From: Marinobacter sp. 1-4A | GTDB taxonomy: Bacteria > Pseudomonadota > Gammaproteobacteria > Pseudomonadales > Oleiphilaceae | Assembly (NCBI RefSeq): GCF_016597725.1 | Contig: NZ_VCGY01000007.1 | Location: forward strand, 62,001 to 126,000 | Length of the DNA: 64,000 nt | Direction: 5' to 3' | Shown here: piece by piece, positions 29,626 to 37,764 of the stretch | How positions within the stretch are numbered: the first letter of the stretch is position 1 | Layout: every line of letters begins with the position of its first letter | Made by a program: the position numbers and the translations under genes | Notes under the pieces: model-generated | Databases searched by the model: none | The model's input: the letters and a program-made list of their open reading frames with translations, nothing else | Told to the model about the DNA's origin: nothing

Positions 29626-30999
29626 CTAGACTAGCCTGACCCTCAGTTTTCGGCCTTTGATCTTTCCATCTTCAAGGCGCTTAAGCGCACGTCTGGCCTG
29701 CCCGACTTCCACCGCGACAAAACACTGGAATTCAAACAGATCAATCTTGCCAACGGATTTGCCATCCAGTCCCGCTTCGCCGGTGAGCGCCCCCAGCACA
29801 TCCCCTCGCCGGAGCTTGTCCTTACGCCCTGCGGCGATACAAAGAGTTCTCATGGCCGGAGGAACAGGCTCGGCAGGCACTGAAAGTAGAATGTCGGAAT
29901 CCCCCCAAACGACTGAACTACCTCGCTCGCTCTCAAGGCGGTTGATCTTGTGCCCCTGAGCCGGGCTGCACAAGGTTACCGCCAACCCGGCCTCACCTGC
30001 GCGTCCGGTGCGCCCTACTCTGTGGGTATGCACTTCCGGATCCCGTGCTGGCTCGGCATTAATCACCAACGGCAATGCTTTAATATCCAGCCCACGGGCT
30101 GCAACATCTGTTGCCACCAAAACCTGACAACTCTGGTTGGCAAAACGCACCAGCACACTGTCTCGCTCACGCTGTTCAAGGTCACCGTGCAATGCCAGTG
30201 CCGAAAAGCCTTGGGCACCTAAGTCTGCGGCCAACTCATCACACTGTTGTTTCATGGCACAGAACACCAAGCAGGATGCAGGTTGATGTTCGGACAGCAA
30301 ACTCACAATGGCATGGGTGCGCTCGGATGCAGGGACTTCATAAAACAGTTCGCGGATATCGCTATTCACGCTTTGCGCTTCTGCCCTCACATCAACAGGA
30401 TCCCGCTGAAAACCCGCGCTTAGCTTACGGATAGACTCGGGCCAGGTGGCAGAAAACATTAACGTCTGACGCTGCTTGGGTGTGTAGCCCAGAATTTCTT
30501 CCATGGCAGGCTGAAAACCCATATCGAGCATTCGATCTGCCTCATCCAGCACCAAAGTCGAGAGACGCTTTAAGTCCAGAGTTCCTTTGCGCAGATGATC
30601 CGCAATTCGCCCCGGCGTACCTACAACGATATGAGCGCCATGGGCCAGCGAGCCAATTTGCGGGCCAATAGACACGCCGCCGCAAAGGGTGAGAATCTTT
30701 ACGTTTTCCTGCGCTCTTGCCATTTCCCGCAATGCTTTCGTAACTTGGTCCGCCAGCTCGCGGGTCGGGCACAGCACCAGCCCCTGAACCGCAAACAGCT
30801 TTGGCTTGAGGCTTTCGATCAATCCAATACCAAACGCAGCCGTTTTACCGCTGCCGGTTTGCGCCATTGCGATCACATCACGACCCGCCAAGCAATGAGG
30901 CAAAGCGCTGGCCTGAATATCAGTAGGCTGTGAAAAACCCAACTGGGCGAGATTGGCCTGCATGGCTGCAGACAGATCAAGATCTTTGAAGGAAGGCAT
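29626..30999 (-). CDS. dbpA: ATP-dependent RNA helicase DbpA
   Basis: 457-residue DEAD-box helicase that remodels 23S rRNA during 50S assembly. Motifs in order: Q motif (GFSQPTDIQ), Walker A AQTGSGKT, PTREL, LDEADRMLDMGF, SAT, and HRVGRTGRAG. The C-terminal DbpA RNA-binding domain (about 385-457; CIAAGRKDKLRRGDVLGAL, GKIDLFEFQCFVAVE) identifies DbpA rather than another DEAD protein. Standing alone upstream of oadG on the same strand. Confidence 0.95.
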   Translation of the reverse strand: MPSFKDLDLSAAMQANLAQLGFSQPTDIQASALPHCLAGRDVIAMAQTGSGKTAAFGIGLIESLKPKLFAVQGLVLCPTRELADQVTKALREMARAQENVKILTLCGGVSIGPQIGSLAHGAHIVVGTPGRIADHLRKGTLDLKRLSTLVLDEADRMLDMGFQPAMEEILGYTPKQRQTLMFSATWPESIRKLSAGFQRDPVDVRAEAQSVNSDIRELFYEVPASERTHAIVSLLSEHQPASCLVFCAMKQQCDELAADLGAQGFSALALHGDLEQRERDSVLVRFANQSCQVLVATDVAARGLDIKALPLVINAEPARDPEVHTHRVGRTGRAGEAGLAVTLCSPAQGHKINRLESERGSSVVWGDSDILLSVPAEPVPPAMRTLCIAAGRKDKLRRGDVLGALTGEAGLDGKSVGKIDLFEFQCFVAVEVGQARRALKRLEDGKIKGRKLRVRLV

Positions 31000-31106
31000 A
31001 CAAGAAAATCCCGGAATCAGCGGTTGCTGGTTAAGAAGGTAGGCACGAGGGCGTATACTATGGCCATAGAATACCAGAATTTATGACCAATTAATGGAGT
31101 TATCCC

Positions 31107-31643
31107 ATGGCATCCCTGCAGGATCAGCTATTAAAAGCAGGTCTGGCCGATCAAAAAAAGGCCAAGGCTATTCGCAATGAAAAGCACAAACAACGCAAAC
31201 AGCAGCCCAAAGGTGCAGTGCAGGTCAATGAGACCGAAATCCGTGCGCGTAAAGCCCGGGAGGAAAAAGCCGAGCGCGACCGCCAGCTGAACCTCAAACG
31301 CCAGCAGGAAGCCGAGAAAAAAGCCATTCAAGCTCAGATTCGCCAACTGGTGGAAACCAATCGGCTGGACCGCAGCCGAGGCGAAACCTCATACCAGTTC
31401 GTACACGACAATAAAATCAAAAAACTGTATGTGGACGACACCATGGCCGACCAGCTATCCCGTGGCCGTCTTGCTATTGTATTTGTAAACGATCAGTACG
31501 AGATCGTTGCTGAGGGTGTGGCGCGCAAGATTATCGAGCGGGATGCACAAGCGGTTGTAGTGCTACACGACCGCAAGAAAGACGATGTGGGTGACGATGA
31601 TCCATACGCAGGATATGAGATTCCTGACGACCTGATGTGGTGA
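31107..31643 (+). CDS. DUF2058 family protein (YaiL-like)
   Basis: 178 residues. The N-terminal half is a very charged, Lys/Arg/Glu/Gln-rich helix or coiled coil (SLQDQLLKAGLADQKKAKAI, then many basic residues). The C-terminal half is a compact domain (SYQFVHDNKIKKLYVDDTMADQL, IVAEGVARKIIERD). This matches the DUF2058/YaiL family, which has been linked to nucleoprotein or polysomes only loosely. Starts with GGAG upstream, divergent from dbpA. Confidence 0.85.
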   Translation: MASLQDQLLKAGLADQKKAKAIRNEKHKQRKQQPKGAVQVNETEIRARKAREEKAERDRQLNLKRQQEAEKKAIQAQIRQLVETNRLDRSRGETSYQFVHDNKIKKLYVDDTMADQLSRGRLAIVFVNDQYEIVAEGVARKIIERDAQAVVVLHDRKKDDVGDDDPYAGYEIPDDLMW

Positions 31644-31687
31644 AGGGCCTTGCGAACGGCTAAAGCCTTCACAGCAAAAGCTGTCCA

Positions 31688-32419
31688 TCAGGCCGCCAGC
31701 GCTTGACGGATAGCTTTGACGGCAGCAATCGACTCTGGGTTATCGCCGTGAACACACAACGTATCCGCCTCAAGAGAAAGCGACTTTCCGTCGATCGTCT
31801 GGATAGCTCGCCCGCGGGCAATGGCCACAGCTTGGTTCAGAATAGTGTCGGAGTCCTGATGCACAGCTCCCGCTATGTTGCGCGACACTATGTAGCCGTT
31901 TTCATCGTAGGCGCGATCTGCAAAGGCTTCCAATAGCAACTTCACGCCATACTCGGCACACAACGCCTTTAGCGGCCCATTGTTTGCGGTCGTCATCGCC
32001 ATAAGCGCAAGCTTGCCAGTGGACTGGCTCAGTGCGCCGAGAATAGCCCGCAGCACCTTTTCGTTCCGCATCATGTCGTTATACAGCGCGCCATGGGGCT
32101 TAACGTAGCTCAGGCTCCCACCCTGCGCTGCAGCAATCTGGCCCAGTGCACCCACCTGATAAAGCACCATGGCGTGAATTTCTTCGGGGCTGCACACCAT
32201 GGAGCGTCGACCAAAACCCTGAAGATCCGGGTAGGCCGGGTGTGCTCCCATAACCACCTTGTGCTGCAGTGCCAGCCGTACCGTGTTGTGCATAACAAGA
32301 GGATCACTGGCATGAAACCCACAGGCGATGTTTGCCTGATCGATAAACGGCATTACCTGATCATCCAACCCCATAGTCCAGGCGCCGTAACTTTCGCCAA
32401 TATCACAATTCAATAGCAT
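31688..32419 (-). CDS. pxpA: LamB/YcsF family, 5-oxoprolinase subunit A
   Basis: 243 residues of the YcsF/PxpA family. Signatures are LLNCDIGESYGAW near the start and NIACGFHASDPLVMHNTVRLA. PxpA with PxpB and PxpC hydrolyses 5-oxoproline using ATP. No pxpB or pxpC genes are adjacent here, so this is an orphan subunit, or the partners lie elsewhere. Because ggt in this window can make 5-oxoproline precursors, a glutathione-cycle link is possible (inference). The ribosome site is weak. Confidence 0.85.
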   Translation of the reverse strand: MLLNCDIGESYGAWTMGLDDQVMPFIDQANIACGFHASDPLVMHNTVRLALQHKVVMGAHPAYPDLQGFGRRSMVCSPEEIHAMVLYQVGALGQIAAAQGGSLSYVKPHGALYNDMMRNEKVLRAILGALSQSTGKLALMAMTTANNGPLKALCAEYGVKLLLEAFADRAYDENGYIVSRNIAGAVHQDSDTILNQAVAIARGRAIQTIDGKSLSLEADTLCVHGDNPESIAAVKAIRQALAA

Positions 32420-32534
32420 ATCTGTACCCAGTCAGGCCTTGAAAACCAAGTGTCACGACTAACAATAGCCCGAAAAAGGAACTCATGGGAGCCCCCGGGG
32501 TCGTAGGCCTGCCAATCATAAACAAGGAGTGAAG

Positions 32535-33347
32535 ATGTTATCGGTTAATCTGGGCCCTCTGAGCCTGTCTCTGGCTCACCTTCTGCTGATCAGCGCCTTC
32601 ACCATCGCTCTGATTGTTGGCGCTATCACTGGGCGCAAACAAGGTATACCTATCGCCGGCACCCTGTCTGACATATTTTTGGCGTCCATGGTGGCGGCGC
32701 GCATCGGCTTTGTTATCCAATACTTCGAGCACTATCAGGAAAACCTCTGGGGCATTATTGACATACGGGATGGAGGCTTTCACGTTATCGCTGGTCTAAT
32801 TGGTGCACTAACGCTAACAGCATGGAAGCTTTGGCGTCATCGCGAAATTCGCAAACCACTCTCACTCGCGGTGACCTCGGGCTTGGTAACCTGGGGTTCC
32901 ATTTCGCTACTGACAGCGTTAATCGAAACCAGCTCACGAGGACTGCCCGAAGACGGCTTCACACTACTGGACGGCACGCCCGTTACCTTGGCTGAAGTAG
33001 CCAAAGACAAGCCAATTGTTGTCAACTTATGGGCCAGTTGGTGCCCGCCCTGCATCAGGGAAATGCCGGTACTGGAACAAGCCCAACAAGATAATCCGGG
33101 CGTTACCTTTGTATTTGTTAACCAAGGCGAACAGCCAGAAACCATCACCCAGTTCATGGGCCGGCACAAGCTCTCGCTGCAAAACGTCCTGACCGACACC
33201 CGAGCCAGTCTAGGGAGGACAACAGGCAGTCAAGCCTTACCAACGACGCTTTTTTACGATGCACAAGGGCAACAGGTAAATGCCCATTTGGGTGAACTTT
33301 CCAAAGCATCGCTGGCTCACAACCTCAGAAGTTTCAGCACCGAATGA
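32535..33347 (+). CDS. Membrane-anchored thioredoxin-like protein with Lgt-like N-terminus
   Basis: 270 residues. An N-terminal membrane part (about residues 1-135) resembles the first helices of prolipoprotein diacylglyceryl transferase (AHLLLISAFTIALIVGAITG, DIFLASMVAARIGFVIQYFE). A TlpA-type thioredoxin domain follows (about 145-270) with the redox pair in NLWASWCPPCIREMP and the cis-Pro segment ALPTTLFYD. It probably reduces disulfides in the periplasm. Start chosen at the ATG with AAGGAG upstream rather than an overlapping GTG 6 bases earlier. Confidence 0.82.
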   Translation: MLSVNLGPLSLSLAHLLLISAFTIALIVGAITGRKQGIPIAGTLSDIFLASMVAARIGFVIQYFEHYQENLWGIIDIRDGGFHVIAGLIGALTLTAWKLWRHREIRKPLSLAVTSGLVTWGSISLLTALIETSSRGLPEDGFTLLDGTPVTLAEVAKDKPIVVNLWASWCPPCIREMPVLEQAQQDNPGVTFVFVNQGEQPETITQFMGRHKLSLQNVLTDTRASLGRTTGSQALPTTLFYDAQGQQVNAHLGELSKASLAHNLRSFSTE

Positions 33348-33398
33348 GTTTGGCCCGAAGAACCAGCACGCAGTGGCTAAAGCCTGCTTTCTAGCAGA

Positions 33399-33426
33399 CT
33401 CCAATTGGAGCTGGTTTGACAGCTCC
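33399..33426. terminator. Tandem hairpins between the thioredoxin gene and dctP
   Basis: A 12-bp perfect palindrome CTCCAATTGGAG (33399-33410) overlaps a hairpin GGAGCTG-gtttga-CAGCTCC (33407-33426). The two are mutually exclusive folds. There is no strong T-run. Possible terminator or regulatory site upstream of dctP. Confidence 0.4.
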
Positions 33427-33560
33427 TAGCCTCCCGACTAGCTTTGTTTGAATAGAGCACATAACCGGTTACAGCCATGCCCTCCAGATTGTTCTTAAAC
33501 ACTACAACAACATACTTAACTGGCACCTCGCGCGGGTGTCGGTGTCAAGAGGCAAGTGCC

Positions 33561-34583
33561 ATGCAACAAATCACCGAACCTTCTTCCACACTTTTGGGCC
33601 CTGCTCGTTATGTGAAACGCCTCGGCAGCATTGTTACCGCCGCCGTCTTCACGTTCTCGGTAGGTAGCGCTCAGGCCGCCGACTGGGATATGCCTACACC
33701 CTACGGCGACTCAAACTTTCACACCGTCAATATCCTCCAGTTCGCTGACGATGTACGGGATGCGACAGACGGTGAGCTGGACATTACAGTTCACAGCAGT
33801 GGCTCACTGATAAAGCATCAGGAAATCAAAAACTCCGTTCGCCGAGGTCTGGTTCCTATTGGCGAACTGATCATGTCTCGACTCGCAAACGAAGACCCGC
33901 TATTTGAAGTGGATTCGGTGCCCTACCTTGCCAGCGATTACGATCAAGCCTGGAAACTCTGGCAAGCATCAAAAGATGTTCTCGCAAAGCGTCTGGAGCG
34001 ACAGCGCCTGAAACTTCTTTTTGCAGTGCCCTGGCCACCCCAAGGCATCTACACCCAGTTTGCTGTTAACACGGGCGAAGAATTGAAGGGTGTAAAAATG
34101 CGCGCTTACAACAAGTCCAGTGAACAGCTTGCTGACCTTCTTGGCGCACTGCCAACTCAGGTTGAAGTACCCGACATTCCTACTGCTTTCGGCACCGGCC
34201 GAGTTGATGCCATGATCACCTCCCCCTCCACAGGAGCGAATACCCGTGCATGGGATTACCTTACACACTTCAACCACGCCCAGTTGTGGCTACCCAAAAA
34301 CATGGTGGTAGTGAATGCCAAGGCTTTTGATGCGTTATCTGAAGAAAGTCAGAAAGCCCTGGAAGATGCCGCAAAAGTGGCTGAAAAGCGGGGTTGGGAT
34401 GCCAGCAAAAAAGAAACCGAAGCGAAAATAAAAATTATGCGAGACAACGGCATTAAGGTGTCTGAACCCTCGCCCCAGTTGGTCAAACACTTACAAAAAA
34501 TCGGCGACGCTATGACTCAGGAGTGGCTAGATCGTGCCGGTGAAAGCGGTCAGGCTTTGCTGGACGCCTATAAAAACCAGTAA
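33561..34583 (+). CDS. dctP: TRAP transporter substrate-binding protein
   Basis: 340 residues starting at the ATG with AGAGGC upstream; a longer frame from 33477 adds an unlikely N-terminus. The signal peptide has a hydrophobic core IVTAAVFTFSVGSAQA. The mature protein is a DctP-family periplasmic receptor (DWDMPTPYGDSNFHTVNILQ, conserved Arg in KMRAYNKSSEQLADLLGALP), which usually binds a carboxylate-containing substrate. Substrate unknown. First gene of dctPQM. No sigma-54 -24/-12 site was found upstream. Confidence 0.9.
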   Translation: MQQITEPSSTLLGPARYVKRLGSIVTAAVFTFSVGSAQAADWDMPTPYGDSNFHTVNILQFADDVRDATDGELDITVHSSGSLIKHQEIKNSVRRGLVPIGELIMSRLANEDPLFEVDSVPYLASDYDQAWKLWQASKDVLAKRLERQRLKLLFAVPWPPQGIYTQFAVNTGEELKGVKMRAYNKSSEQLADLLGALPTQVEVPDIPTAFGTGRVDAMITSPSTGANTRAWDYLTHFNHAQLWLPKNMVVVNAKAFDALSEESQKALEDAAKVAEKRGWDASKKETEAKIKIMRDNGIKVSEPSPQLVKHLQKIGDAMTQEWLDRAGESGQALLDAYKNQ

Positions 34584-34631
34584 TCACTCTACTCCAGCAC
34601 CGCAGCGCGGGGCACAGCAAGAGAGCGGACC

Positions 34632-35171
34632 ATGCGCCGAGCATTAGATACCTTTTATCGGCTAGGGGGCGCACTTTCTGCCCTGCACCTAGCCCTCATA
34701 ATGATATTGATTGTTGCGCAGGTGCTGGGTCGCGTACTCGACAACCTGTTGGGCTGGGCAGGCTTCGAGGCTCTGGGGCTTAACGTGCCCGGGCTGGCGG
34801 AAATCGCCGCATTTATGCTGCTTGGCGCAACCTTTTTCGGGCTTGCCTATACTTTCTGGCAGGGTGGCCATATTCGGGTCACTCTGGCGCTTCAGTACCT
34901 GCCTAAACCTCTGCACCGGCTTATGGATATTGCCGTCACTCTGGTCGCAGCTTCGATCACCGGTTTTGCTGCGTGGCACAGCGCACGGTTGGCACTCGAC
35001 AGCCACGATTATGGCGACCTCTCAATCGGCATGGTGCCTGTACCACTCTGGATTCCGCAGGCGGTTATGACTCTTGGTCTGGCTTGGCTGTTAATAGCAC
35101 TGCTGGACGCTCTGTTTTTGCTTGTGAGCGGCAGAATCACCCAGCTAAAAAACGAAGCGCCTCAGGAGTAA
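34632..35171 (+). CDS. dctQ: TRAP transporter small permease
   Basis: 179 residues with four predicted membrane helices (LHLALIMILIVAQVLGRVL; FMLLGATFFGLAYTFWQGGHI; LMDIAVTLVAASITGFAAW; QAVMTLGLAWLLIALLDALF). The pattern matches DctQ, including the WQGGHIRV turn. Ends 4 bp before dctM. Works with the large permease to drive Na+-dependent uptake. Confidence 0.9.
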   Translation: MRRALDTFYRLGGALSALHLALIMILIVAQVLGRVLDNLLGWAGFEALGLNVPGLAEIAAFMLLGATFFGLAYTFWQGGHIRVTLALQYLPKPLHRLMDIAVTLVAASITGFAAWHSARLALDSHDYGDLSIGMVPVPLWIPQAVMTLGLAWLLIALLDALFLLVSGRITQLKNEAPQE

Positions 35172-35175
35172 GCTC

Positions 35176-36480
35176 ATGGACATTATCTGGATGAGTTTAC
35201 TCCTGCTGTGTGTGCTTCTAGCATTTCTTGCCAGCGGACTCTGGGTGGCGTTCTCGTTAACCGCCATTGGCTGCGTTGCACTGTATTTCTTTAGCGGAAT
35301 TCCCGTAGGCGACAGCCTTTCAACGGCTTTCTACAGCGCCAGTGTGTCCTGGGATCTAGCAGCACTCCCCATGTTCATCTGGATGGGAGAGGTTCTGTTT
35401 CGCTCACGTCTTTCCGAGGAGATGTTCCGAGGCATTTCACCCTGGGTCGGAAAGGTACCAGGGCGCCTGCTCCACACCAACATTTTAGGCTGCGGCATTT
35501 TCGCGGCAATCTCCGGCTCCTCGGCTGCAACAGCCGCAACCATCGGAAAAATGTCGATACCGGAGCTGACCAATCGTGGTTACGATAAAAACCAGATCCT
35601 TGGCACCTTGGCGGGCTCGGCGACTCTAGGCCTGCTGATCCCCCCGTCCATCATTTTGATTGTCTACGGAGTAGCAACGGAGCAGTCCATCGCCCGCCTT
35701 TTTGTTGCGGGCATCCTGCCTGGGTTGATGCTTATGTCCCTGTTTGCGGGATACGTAATGATCTGGTCCCTGATGAATCCGTCCGGCGTGCCTGCTGGCG
35801 AAGCCGAATCCTTCTCCTTCAGGGAAAAGGTACGTCGCAGCCGCCCGCTTATCCCCGTGATGCTGCTAATTATCGGTGTTATTGGCTCGATTTATACGGG
35901 TCTCGCATCGCCCACAGAATCAGCCGCGATCGGTGCAGCTCTTGCTCTTCTCCTCTCCTGGAAAGGCGGCTCACTGAACTGGGACACTTTTTCCAACGGG
36001 CTGCTAGGTACAGTCAAAACCTCGTCGATGATTGCCTTCATCCTAATAGGTGCCCACTTCCTGACCAGTGCTATGGGGTTTACCGGCATCCCACGCGAGC
36101 TTGCCGCCTGGATCGACACATTGGGCCTATCGCCTTATATGTTACTGGTCGCACTAACCCTGTTCTTTATCCTGCTGGGCTGCTTTTTAGACGGCATCTC
36201 GGTGGTGGTTCTAACCACGTCGGTCATACTACCAATGGTTCAGGCCGCCGGAATCGACCCTTTGTGGTTTGGTATTTATCTGGTGATCGTTGTAGAAATG
36301 AGTCAAATTACGCCACCTGTCGGGTTCAATCTTTTTGTAATTCAGGGGCTGACTGGAGAAAATATTCTGCGGGTTGCCTGGGCTGCGCTGCCTTATTTCC
36401 TGTTGATTCTGAGCGGCGTGGTGCTAATCACTTTGTTTCCTGAGATCGTCACTTACCTACCAAGCAAAATGGGGAACTAG
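35176..36480 (+). CDS. dctM: TRAP transporter large permease
   Basis: 434 residues with about twelve hydrophobic segments. DctM features: SGSSAATAATIGKMSIPELTNRGYD and LIPPSIILIVYGVATEQSIARLF, repeated in the second half as ITPPVGFNLFVIQG. This subunit carries the solute-cation path. Preceded by AGGAG. A strong hairpin terminator begins 20 bp after the stop. Confidence 0.93.
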   Translation: MDIIWMSLLLLCVLLAFLASGLWVAFSLTAIGCVALYFFSGIPVGDSLSTAFYSASVSWDLAALPMFIWMGEVLFRSRLSEEMFRGISPWVGKVPGRLLHTNILGCGIFAAISGSSAATAATIGKMSIPELTNRGYDKNQILGTLAGSATLGLLIPPSIILIVYGVATEQSIARLFVAGILPGLMLMSLFAGYVMIWSLMNPSGVPAGEAESFSFREKVRRSRPLIPVMLLIIGVIGSIYTGLASPTESAAIGAALALLLSWKGGSLNWDTFSNGLLGTVKTSSMIAFILIGAHFLTSAMGFTGIPRELAAWIDTLGLSPYMLLVALTLFFILLGCFLDGISVVVLTTSVILPMVQAAGIDPLWFGIYLVIVVEMSQITPPVGFNLFVIQGLTGENILRVAWAALPYFLLILSGVVLITLFPEIVTYLPSKMGN

Positions 36481-36482
36481 TG

Positions 36483-36569
36483 TCCCAGCTGTAGATAGCA
36501 AAACGCCCCAGAATGTGTGGTGCACAAACTGAGGCGTTTTGACTTTAATATGGCGCGGCTGGGAGGATT
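36483..36569. repeat. 87-bp direct repeat, copy 1 (terminator plus tRNA-Arg 3' end)
   Basis: Identical to 36672-36758 except at one base (36521). It contains a terminator stem and the last 30 bases or so of a tRNA-Arg gene read on the minus strand. Copy 2 is part of the intact tRNA-Arg gene, so copy 1 is a duplicated tRNA tail. Confidence 0.9.
36500..36540. terminator. Bidirectional terminator after dctM
   Basis: AAAACGCC-c-CAG paired with CTG-a-GGCGTTTT around a 17-base loop, with T-run ends on both strands. It would end dctPQM on the plus strand. Confidence 0.8.
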
Positions 36570-36675
36570 ACGCGGGCCTTCGGCCCTTCCCTTGCGGGCC
36601 GCCGTCGCTTTGCTCTGGCGTTCCTCAGCACACTGCGTGTGCTTCGGTCGAACCTCTTTCGGTTCAAACCCTCCC
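36561..36675. repeat. tRNA-associated cassette C1 (115 bp)
   Basis: Starts GGGAGGATTA, like the complement of a tRNA T-arm, and ends GGTTCAAACCCTCCC, like a forward T-arm, so the ends are inverted. The inside has several small palindromes (GGGCCTTCGGCCC, CACACTGCGTGTG). Aligns over its whole length with 36853-36969. It lies between the two copies of the 87-bp repeat. Confidence 0.8.
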
Positions 36676-36758
36676 AGCTGTAGATAGCAAAACGCCCCAG
36701 AATGTGTGGTACACAAACTGAGGCGTTTTGACTTTAATATGGCGCGGCTGGGAGGATT
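36672..36758. repeat. 87-bp direct repeat, copy 2
   Basis: Second copy of the repeat at 36483-36569, with 189-bp spacing. Its right end is the 3' part of the intact tRNA-Arg gene at 36740-36816. Confidence 0.9.
36689..36729 (-). terminator. Terminator of tRNA-Arg copy 1
   Basis: Same stem as 36500-36540. On the minus strand it starts 11 bases after the tRNA 3' CCA and ends in TTTTGC. Confidence 0.8.
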
Positions 36759-36816
36759 CGAACCTCCGACCGCTCGGTTCGTAGCCGAGTACTCTATCCA
36801 GCTGAGCTACAGCCGC
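36740..36816 (-). tRNA. tRNA-Arg (ACG), copy 1
   Basis: 77 nt. The acceptor stem GCGGCTG pairs with CAGCCGC; the CCA is encoded. Anticodon stem CTCGG/CCGAG with loop CTACGAA gives anticodon ACG. T-arm GGAGG-TTCGAAT-CCTCC. D-arm AGCTCAGCTGGATAGAGT. ACG is normally deaminated to ICG to read CGU/CGC/CGA. Confidence 0.96.
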
Positions 36817-36852
36817 CGATAACTTATCCTCACATTTGGCATCTTGCCTTGT

Positions 36853-36969
36853 GGGAGGATTATTCGGGCCTTTGGCCCTCACCCCCTTCGGGGGCCGCCG
36901 CCGCTTTGCTTTGGCGTTCCTCAACCTACTTCGCAGGCTTCGGTCGAACCACTTATCGGTTCAAATCCC
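36853..36969. repeat. tRNA-associated cassette C2 (117 bp)
   Basis: Starts GGGAGGATTA and ends GGTTCAAATCCC. Aligns with cassette C1 (36561-36675) with scattered substitutions and a short insertion that forms CCCCCTTCGGGGG. It lies between the two tRNA-Arg genes and is not a tRNA itself: there is no anticodon arm. Flanked by CATCTTGC on both sides (36840-36847 and 36969-36976). Confidence 0.8.
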
Positions 36970-37025
36970 ATCTTGCTAATGAGCCTGACTCTAAAGCCGG
37001 GTTCATTCAGCAGTGTTCTAATAAG

Positions 37026-37102
37026 TGGCGCGGCTGGGAGGATTCGAACCTCCGACCGCTCGGTTCGTAGCCGAGTACTCTATCCAGCTGAGCTACAGCC
37101 GC
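37026..37102 (-). tRNA. tRNA-Arg (ACG), copy 2
   Basis: 77 nt and apparently identical to copy 1 (GCGGCTG acceptor, loop CTACGAA, encoded CCA). Upstream partner of copy 1 in the same minus-strand cluster. Confidence 0.96.
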
Positions 37103-37166
37103 GCATTGATCACTTAAGCTGGTTGAATGCAAACTCAACCGGTTCCGCTTTTCTTCGAAAAGAAAG

Positions 37167-37256
<90 letters not shown>

Positions 37257-37340
37257 TTCAGAACGGGGCGTATACTACCATAATTTTTCTGTTTTCATAG
37301 GGTTGACACGATTTTTTTAGCCTTCGTTTTCCCTAAATAC

Positions 37341-37379
37341 AAAAAAGCCGCTCAGATTCACCCTGAACGGCCTTTTTTC
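37341..37379 (-). terminator. Terminator of csrA
   Basis: GCCGTTCA pairs with TGAGCGGC (one G-T), loop of 9, followed by TTTTTT on the minus strand, a few bases after the csrA stop. Confidence 0.88.
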
Positions 37380-37384
37380 GCTAC

Positions 37385-37582
37385 TCAGCTGTTGCCGGGT
37401 TCCGGCTCATCCACGCCTTTTTCAGACTGAATACGCTGGTAAATTTCTTCACGGTGTACAGCAACCTCTTTCGGTGCGTTTACCCCGATCCGTACTTGGT
37501 TACCTTTTACCCCGAGCACGGTTACGGTGATGTCATCACCTACCATCAAAGTTTCGCCAACGCGGCGAGTTAGAATCAACAT
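37385..37582 (-). CDS. csrA: Carbon storage regulator CsrA/RsmA
   Basis: 65 residues. Global post-transcriptional regulator; the dimer binds GGA motifs in RNA hairpin loops, often over ribosome sites. The sequence [20 protein letters not shown] and the [19 protein letters not shown] segment carry the conserved RNA-contact residues (L4, R6, R44-equivalent). Preceded by AAGGA. It sits between lysC and tRNA-Ser, as rsmA does in Pseudomonas. Relevant to the hairpin elements elsewhere in this window, whose loops match CsrA sites. Confidence 0.97.
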   Translation of the reverse strand: MLILTRRVGETLMVGDDITVTVLGVKGNQVRIGVNAPKEVAVHREEIYQRIQSEKGVDEPEPGNS

Positions 37583-37764
37583 ATTCCTTACTCCCTATCC
37601 TGAGCTACCTGTTCCGACAAGTAATTTTTTAATTGGTTCTACGTTTATAGTGAGATCACTGGCTGACCAAAAGCCGCACATTCCCTTATACGGTCTCGTG
37701 CGAGCATGAGTTCAGAAAATAAACCTCTTTTTATAACGCCCTGCAAACCAGACAAATGCCTTTG

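Noticed and set aside
33477-33560. Sigma-54 promoter before dctP
   Set aside because: A TGGCAC-like piece is present but no GC at the -12 position with correct spacing.
36561-36969. tRNA pseudogenes in the tRNA-Arg cluster
   Set aside because: Only T-arm-like ends are present; no anticodon arm or D-arm, and the two cassettes resemble each other more than any tRNA.
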